Positions 57,701 to 64,000 of a DNA stretch of 64,000 nt are shown here, piece after piece. The stretch comes from Asterella californica. Taxonomy: Eukaryota; Streptophyta; Marchantiopsida; Marchantiales; Aytoniaceae. The position numbers and the translations under genes are program-made. The stretch's first letter is position 1; each line of letters starts with the position of its first letter. The stretch is taken from NCBI GenBank assembly GCA_036924285.1, contig JAYKYS010000007.1, forward strand, positions 1,550,001-1,614,000. Direction: 5' to 3'. A model generated the notes under the pieces. That model ran no database searches. It had not been told where the DNA came from and saw nothing but the letters and a program-made list of their open reading frames with translations.

Positions 57701-60700
57701 AATTGCAGTAACTTGTATTAAACTTAAGATGCCTGGCATCATACGAAGTCCGAAAGGCCGTTGATTGAGAAGTGCTGCTGATAGTTAATGTAACTTCACA
57801 GGTATCACAAAATCGGCTAACTTGGCCTGGTTTGCTGGATCACCCGTTTGTGAGGGAAACACAAGACGAACTGGCTGCTCGGGTATGTATCCATTTCTAA
57901 TCTTGCAATCATACTCGTTATTTACACGTGTATGCTAAACCTTTCCAGGCTTTTGCAAAGATGTCTGCCTGGGTATCAGGTTGTGGCGTATGTTTTAAGC
58001 GAAAATAATAATCAAAGACCGGGCCCGACCAGATCGCATCCATCGCTATACTTCGAGCAGCGTATATTTGATCCTCCTATCATAACTGAGGACTGATACT
58101 AAACATACAAGCAAGAAGTAAGTGGAGGATCTTCGCTGGAAAGATAGTATGAAACGAGGGAAAGAACGTAGATAATACGTAACATAACATGGCGTAACAG
58201 GTTGCTGTGTACTTGGGGTACACGGCGTCAAATTCACGGGTTGCTTAAGATGTATGCTAGTAGTTCTTGCATGGCGCTGCTAACGACATGTACCAGCATA
58301 TACTTAGCGAAGTGCGATTTCTGTCAGTTCCTTCGTGTCCTTTAGTTGGATGGTTAGGTCTAGGTCAAAATATTTCCGGTGTCCGCTTTTAAGATGTCCT
58401 GATAGCAATTATTCTGCAGGAAGCTCGTGCCGCAACTGCTGCTGCCAGAGGCTGCGACGCCGCATGGAGGGGAGAAGTCAACATCACACTTTCATCTCCA
58501 GCAGCAGTTCGTAGTACAACCAGTTCCCAAGCGGCAAGCCCTGGTATATTTTAGTACTTCTAGGGAAAACGATTGGCGGTCAGTCTACTTTTTCTCATGT
58601 ACCAGTTCGATCATCGCATTTCGAACCCATCTATTGAATGACGTCATTTCCCGCACGCTTGCCAGGTAAAACCAGATTACAAAGAGATGTCCCAGCGTCT
58701 GCTCCAGAATCTCCAGCAGCAAACAGCCCCGCACTTCAACCTTCTAACAAGAATAATCAATCTCAGCAACCCCCCCCTTCTCCGGTGAATCAACCAGTTC
58801 CCGATGCTGCAGGTATTGACTGTGAAGTCCGTCTGATATTTTGGGTAGTTTAGTTTTCGGTGACTGACTTAACTTAAGAGCCTGGTCTTTGTATTCAGTT
58901 CCCGGATATTTCTTGTTTAGTTGCCATCATTAAGTTTGGAATTCAAGTTGTAGATCAGAGAACTTCATCTGATCACTACAATATGATGACTAAGTGAATA
59001 ATAAACTAAGTCATCAGCATTCCGTTTGTGCAACTTGAGTGCAGAGATGTCTGTGCTGGATAAGGTGGAGTTTACCTCTCGGACTGTTAAAGGAGCCCAA
59101 GCGGTCGGCCAAGATCGTGGAGCACTTGCCCATGTTTTGCACGCGTTCCGAAACCTACAGACTAAAGGAACAGCAGCCTTGTCTAGGCAAGAGAACACAA
59201 TCGTCCAACGCCCCTTTAATCAGAATGAGTAAAATAGCAATACCTTTTAACCGATCTCATATTTCGACAGTATGAAAAGAGCACTTTGATTCATTGTCTG
59301 TTTCGTTGCCAAACTCTGTAACTCAATTTGGTGAAAGGTCAAAATATGAGTTATCGGATGCAGCACATAAATGACCTTGTCAAGTTGTGCTCTGTCTTAG
59401 GTCTAGTATAATATTTTTATCATCCGTGCAAGGTCATGTGCAGCTGATATCGTGTACTTGTACTAGGGAGGAACAGCATTGTTTAACAATCACTGCCATC
59501 TTGCAGTGAACAGTCCAGCGCAAATGCCAGTCAAGGCCTCCGAATCTTGTCAAATTTACTCTCAGGCGGTGCGCTACAACAGAAAACTGCTGTTGAAGAC
59601 GTTATTCCTGCAGTGCTTGGGCTCGTGCGAGCAACGTTAGGCGGGAGCAACGGTCAACATGTTAGCCTCCTCATCAAGGTCTGGCCTAACACGTTGCTTT
59701 ACCGTTGTTGAATAGCTGCGGAAGGTCCCAGGCTTTGAATCTTCTGCGTGTACACTGAGATATGTGCCATAAGTTTATAAATGGTTCAAGTAATGTACCC
59801 AGTGTTGTCTAGAGGAAGCTACTGCCTAATTACACTAAGAAGTCGGGCATGCCGTAATGTTTCATTTGGGCATGCTGTTTTGCGAGAGAGTTTGATGCAT
59901 GCTATACCCTAGCACATGGTCCTCGCCACACGTGGTACATTAGAGACTCTGCATTGGACTGCTAGTTGAATGGTGAGGTGTTTACGCACCCATCTAAGTG
60001 CTATTCCTCTGGCTGTTTCTTTTAACAAACTTAGGGTCTAGCCGTGCTTCGTAAGCTCATGGAGGTTGGTGGCAACAGAGTGGAAAGCTCGTATTTGCAC
60101 CACACGGTGGCTACGTTACGCCTGTATCCTCAGGTGCGGTAGCCATTCGGTTTTTCTGACGCCGTAATTGTGGTGTTTTCCACTCATTGTGAACATGCTT
60201 TTCTTATCAAGCGGCTAGGAATTCTGCTTACTTACCCATGCTTGTTGCGTTGATGCGACTGAGCAACCGCAGGCTGTGGTATATGCTCATGATTCATCTG
60301 GCCGTGTGCTGTACGAGTCAACCGCATGTGTTGCCGTTCTGCTTACCAGAGTTGTAACTGGATTAGCTAACATTTTGACACCGGATCAAGACGAGGACTG
60401 TCAGAATATTGGAGGTGCAGCGTCGGCCGAAGGCCAAATCATGGCGCAAATTATTGGGCAGGCAAAGGCTGTCGGCACAGCCGATCACCTCTGCTCCTGC
60501 TTGAGTGCAGCAGGGACAAGTTTAATTTCAGCCTCTTCAACTTCAGCTCCTGTGGCTGGTGAAGCATGTAAAGGTCTGTGGGCATTGATTAGTGGTCTGA
60601 ACTTAACCGCCGGCAAAGGTGATTTGAGACATGGATTTCCGCTAGCTGTTCTGAAAGGCTATGCTGAAACTTGGGCTGACGAGAAGAAGGGAGATGATGA

Positions 60701-63700
60701 AAGCTTTAGGCCAGAAGAAGGGAGCTCTGGAGTGATAAAGATGGTCACGGACTGTATCTCGAAATCCAAAAGTGTGCAGGTGGCTGTATGCTATGCACTT
60801 CTGCACGGGTCTGATATAGCCCTATCTGCTGTGATGCAGGTAAAGCATTTGATGACACTAAGTTTTACATACAGCATCATGTGAAGCTGGTTCCTGATTA
60901 TAGTTCCACGTTTAATTCCTCCCAGTTCCGGACATTTCCCCTTTGTATCCTCAAGTTTCAGGTTTTACTAGCTTTATACGTAATTTCTTATTGTTTTAAG
61001 TATTGAGATTATCTTGTGTCGCTCTTCCTCTCCGAAGGTTTTTAGCTTCCACTTACCTTGGACCTGGGCATTTATTCACCATTTCCGTGCATATTTTGTA
61101 CGCAGGTGTTACTTCGCTGCTGTGTTCTATCTCCAGTGGTTTGTGACGTGCTCGCAGGCATATCTGCGCAAGAACCCCCTACTCAAACTCCTGTCAGTGG
61201 TGGTGGAGACGGAACTGCAGTAGGTGCAATATTTAGGGTGCTTTCGGTCCATGGCTCTTCATCAGCACCTACAACTAACGGCCCGAAGGAGCCTGCGACT
61301 GCTGCTACTGATGCTACGTTGAAACTCGCAACTGAAGCGCTTCTAAAACAAGCGTGTCTGGCACTAGCTGCCATTGCACAGGGCTTACTGACCCACGGCA
61401 GGCTGGGTGCTTCTTGCATGCTTAGTGGATCACAACCCAAGCAAAGAGCGCGTCTCTCAGCGCTGGCTCATCAATCTTTGCTAGACGTAGTGCCAAGGAC
61501 ACCTCTTACAATGTCGCGAAGTGCATCAGCTGTTTTGGCCCTAGCATCAATACTTAATCTGGAGCAGGGAGTAGACAGGTTTAGTGGACCTTGTTGGGTC
61601 TCAGAGTTGGTCCTTCCTTTATTACCCTCATATTCTGTAATTCGAAGTTCACTTCAGGTTTCTTCGGCTCAATATGGAGCTGAAGAAGGACAGCAGGCCC
61701 TTTGTGTAAATTCTGGAATGCTTACAAGCTGGCATGGTTTGAGGGATGGTTATGTTGGAGTACTGGAGGCTAGGCTCCGATGGGGTGGCTCTCAAGCAAT
61801 AGAGCAAGCATGCTCAGCCAGCATTCCACTCGTACTTGTTTCCCTACTGGCTGGAGGTTTGAGAGGAAGTGGTGCAGAGGCCGACGAGCCTACTGGACTC
61901 GGGGAGGATCTTATTGGCCTTTCTCCCAGAGGGGTGGTGTGGGCTCTTCATGCGATTGAACATTGTTTGCCTGGAGGAGGTTTTCGTGATATTCTGTTCA
62001 GACGTGAGCCATTGCAGGCCTTACTGGCGCTGATTGATAAGATACACCTCACGCATGTACAGTTATGGGAGGGAGTTGGTGGCGGCAGTGATGGTTTGAG
62101 TGATACTGCGCATGGAGTGGTCAGAATACTGGAGTTCCCTCTTACGATATCACAGCAGTCAGCTCCGGGGTCTCCCCCTCCAGCATCGACGAGTAACTCT
62201 GTCGCTGGATCCAACTCTCCCGGTGGTAAAAGAGGAGCCGATGGTGCTGACCTCACAAAAGCTGTCATTACCAGCATGCCTCATTATTGGCAGCTCCTAC
62301 AAGAGGTCCTTTTATTCGACATTTTAACTTTGCGTTTTAATGTGGATCATTTGGAACCCTGATTAAATTGCAGCGAATGGAGAAAGTCAAGTTTTAAAGT
62401 TTTGGTTGTGATGTGATGATGACCCAGGTTAATGTTGCTTCACCTTTAATCAAGTGCCTGGAGGTATTAAACAAGGACGACCTTGGAAGCCCCGTCGCTC
62501 TTATTGCTCGGATGGTTCAGAGCTCAAGGATATTGGCCGGGGAGCTTGTGAAGGAAGGGCTCCTAAGCAGTGCTTTGATCAGCAAGCTGCTGGATCCGGC
62601 CTGTCCTAAGGACGTCCTGAGGGATGTTCTTATGACAATTTCAAACCTTGCTCGCCTCTCAAAGGTAGTTTTCCTTGTCTCTCGGAGGATCATCTGATAG
62701 AGCTGGTGACACTGCTCATGGTCCTCGACACTAGGTATGCATTGACATAATGGCTTATGCTGATTTCATCTATCACGCAGGACTTTTATGAGCCTATCAG
62801 CCTAGCAAATATCTGGGACGCGATGAAAATCTACATGAGTCATGCCGATCCAAGTCTAAGGTCGAAAGCTTGCAGTGTTCTGGGAAATATGTGTCGACAC
62901 ACCCCATATTTCTACGAAGATCTGGTACCTTCCCTCACATCCTTTTATCAGTTCAGAATTGATCCAATTCACGGGGAGGCTATTGTGCTGGGGTAAGTTT
63001 TCCTGGAGTTCTTAAGTGTAGAACAAATATGAAAATTTTACTGCTCTGTCACTTAACAGCACTACCTAAGGTGAGCCTGTCTTTTTCCCTCCTTGCAGGT
63101 TCAACATGACATAATCAATTTGCTCATCGATCGCTGTGCTGATCCAGATAGGCACACTCGCAAATTTGCATGCTTTGGGGTAAAGTCTCGTTCTTTCCAC
63201 GTTGTACAATCAGCCGGTCATTCAGATTTCTTGTATAGTACCCATCTTGAACTGTTGTGGTCTTACTGAGATTAAAAGTTTGTGAGTCGGAGAATTAATA
63301 GAAACTGTGTTGATGTAGTTGGGTAATGCTGCCTACCACAATGATGCATTATACGAACTGCTGCGGAGGTCCATTCCACATCTGACAAGCCTTTTGGAAG
63401 GAGACGAGGAAGACAAAACAAAAGCTAATGCTGCTGGGGCTTTGAGTAATCTTGTTAGAAACTCAAACAAGCTCTGTGAAGATATCATATCCAAAGGGGC
63501 AATGCAGGTATCAACCTTCTCACCAAGTTGCTCATGTTGTTCTACAGTTCAGTCTTGTTGTGTTCCCGAAAGTAGCTCTGACATGAATCTTCTAGCTTAC
63601 ACATCAATTAATGCTCAACTCGGGCGAACGGTTTTGCAGGCTCTGTGCCAAGTTATAGCAGACTGTGCAAACGCACCTGCAGGAAACGATAGGAGGGGAG

Positions 63701-63903
63701 GAAGCAACAGCGAATCACCCCTAAAAATTGCCTTGTTTTCTTTGGGGAACATGTGTGTCCACTCCGCATGTAGACAGTACCTTCGCTCACCGGATCTATT
63801 CAGAGTACTCTTGAAATTGAAGCAGTCGTCGGATGCCACTATTGTGAGATACGTCACCCGCATTACTTCGAAATTTCCTGATTCGTCTGCAAACAACCGC
63901 TAG
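54776..63903 (+). CDS. TIO: FUSED/TIO-type serine/threonine protein kinase with armadillo-like C-terminus
   Basis: Plant FUSED (TWO-IN-ONE) acts with kinesin-12 at the phragmoplast to expand the cell plate. I read 22 exons: 54776-54865, 55180-55254, 55494-55586, 55755-55829, 56270-56362, 56631-56694, 56872-56956, 57215-57287, 57547-57615, 57802-57882, 58420-58543, 58666-58812, 59045-59186, 59507-59678, 60035-60133, 60273-60839, 61106-62305, 62428-62664, 62781-62924, 63099-63179, 63319-63507 and 63640-63903. They give 1387 aa (Arabidopsis TIO about 1322). The kinase domain has [15 protein letters not shown] Lys35, HRDMKPQN (127), DFGFA (145) and TPLYMAPEL (172), all intact. A Ser/Pro/Gln-rich linker follows (about 270-380), then [20 protein letters not shown]. 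The long helical C-terminus ends with armadillo-like repeats ([50 protein letters not shown]). Intron 13 uses a GC donor. The gene is complete in the window. Confidence 0.95.
59187..59506 (+). other. GC-AG intron in the TIO-type kinase gene
   Basis: Exon 13 ends TCTAG and is followed by GCAAGAG, the consensus for a GC 5' splice site. The next exon starts after TTGCAG at 59507. With this donor the codon phase (2) is right and the protein reads on into [17 protein letters not shown]. No GT donor nearby keeps both the conserved residues and the frame. Confidence 0.75.
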
Positions 63904-64000
63904 CTCGTGCTGGATGCCTTCGCAGAATATGCCTAAACCCATTCGTTCGTACTCCTCTACCAGGGTCCTCAAAAACCCTTCATACATTTCTCAAAGGGAA
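63904..64000 (+). other. 3' flank of the TIO-type kinase gene
   Basis: It is presumably 3' untranslated sequence, cut by the window end. No poly(A) signal is evident in the 97 bases shown. Confidence 0.5.

Overview
This is eukaryotic nuclear DNA from a land plant. Most genes are split by GT-AG introns of tens to several hundred bases. The proteins are plant-type: a FUSED/TIO-type kinase, V-ATPase subunit H, a DDX18/Has1-type RNA helicase, an RRP6-like exonuclease and an AAE13-type malonyl-CoA synthetase. Two telobox motifs sit in a promoter region and plant LTR and LINE elements are present. The large TIO-type kinase, a bacterial-type GH3 N-acetylhexosaminidase and a Ty3 protease with a DHGS motif fit a non-seed plant such as a bryophyte, but the species cannot be fixed from this sequence alone.

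Layout. About 1-21.2 kb is mobile-element territory. A decayed minus-strand Ty3/gypsy element (about 1.4-6.06 kb, LTR remainder to about 11.7 kb) is split by a decayed minus-strand Ty1/copia element at 6064-11388, which has recognisable LTRs and a perfect 5-bp target duplication (ACATT). Next come fragmentary DNA (11.7-15.2 kb), an unexplained more GC-rich block with orphan reading frames (15.2-17.1 kb), short degenerate repeats (17.0-17.6 kb) and a 5'-truncated LINE on the minus strand (18.1-21.2 kb). A featureless AT-rich stretch (21.2-24.2 kb) separates this from the genes.

The gene-rich part starts at 24.25 kb. A DEAD-box helicase (minus strand, 8 exons, 629 aa) is divergent to an RRP6-like exonuclease (plus, 12 exons, about 997 aa). 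Both act in rRNA maturation, and they share a 748-bp intergenic region with two teloboxes. Then follow an uninterrupted acyl-activating enzyme (35.9-37.5 kb), a 3-exon GH3 glycosidase (38.6-40.1 kb), a second decayed gypsy element that keeps gag but no visible pol (42.9-47.0 kb), an 11-exon V-ATPase subunit H gene (48.9-52.7 kb) and a 22-exon FUSED/TIO-type kinase gene (54.8-63.9 kb) that has one probable GC-AG intron.

Exon limits were worked out by hand from conserved protein blocks, splice dinucleotides and phase bookkeeping; every assembled model stays in frame from start to stop. I found no convincing tRNA, rRNA or CRISPR array. No wholly new system is demonstrated. The least explained pieces are the orphan block at 15.2-17.1 kb, three near-perfect hairpins and the gag-only LTR element.
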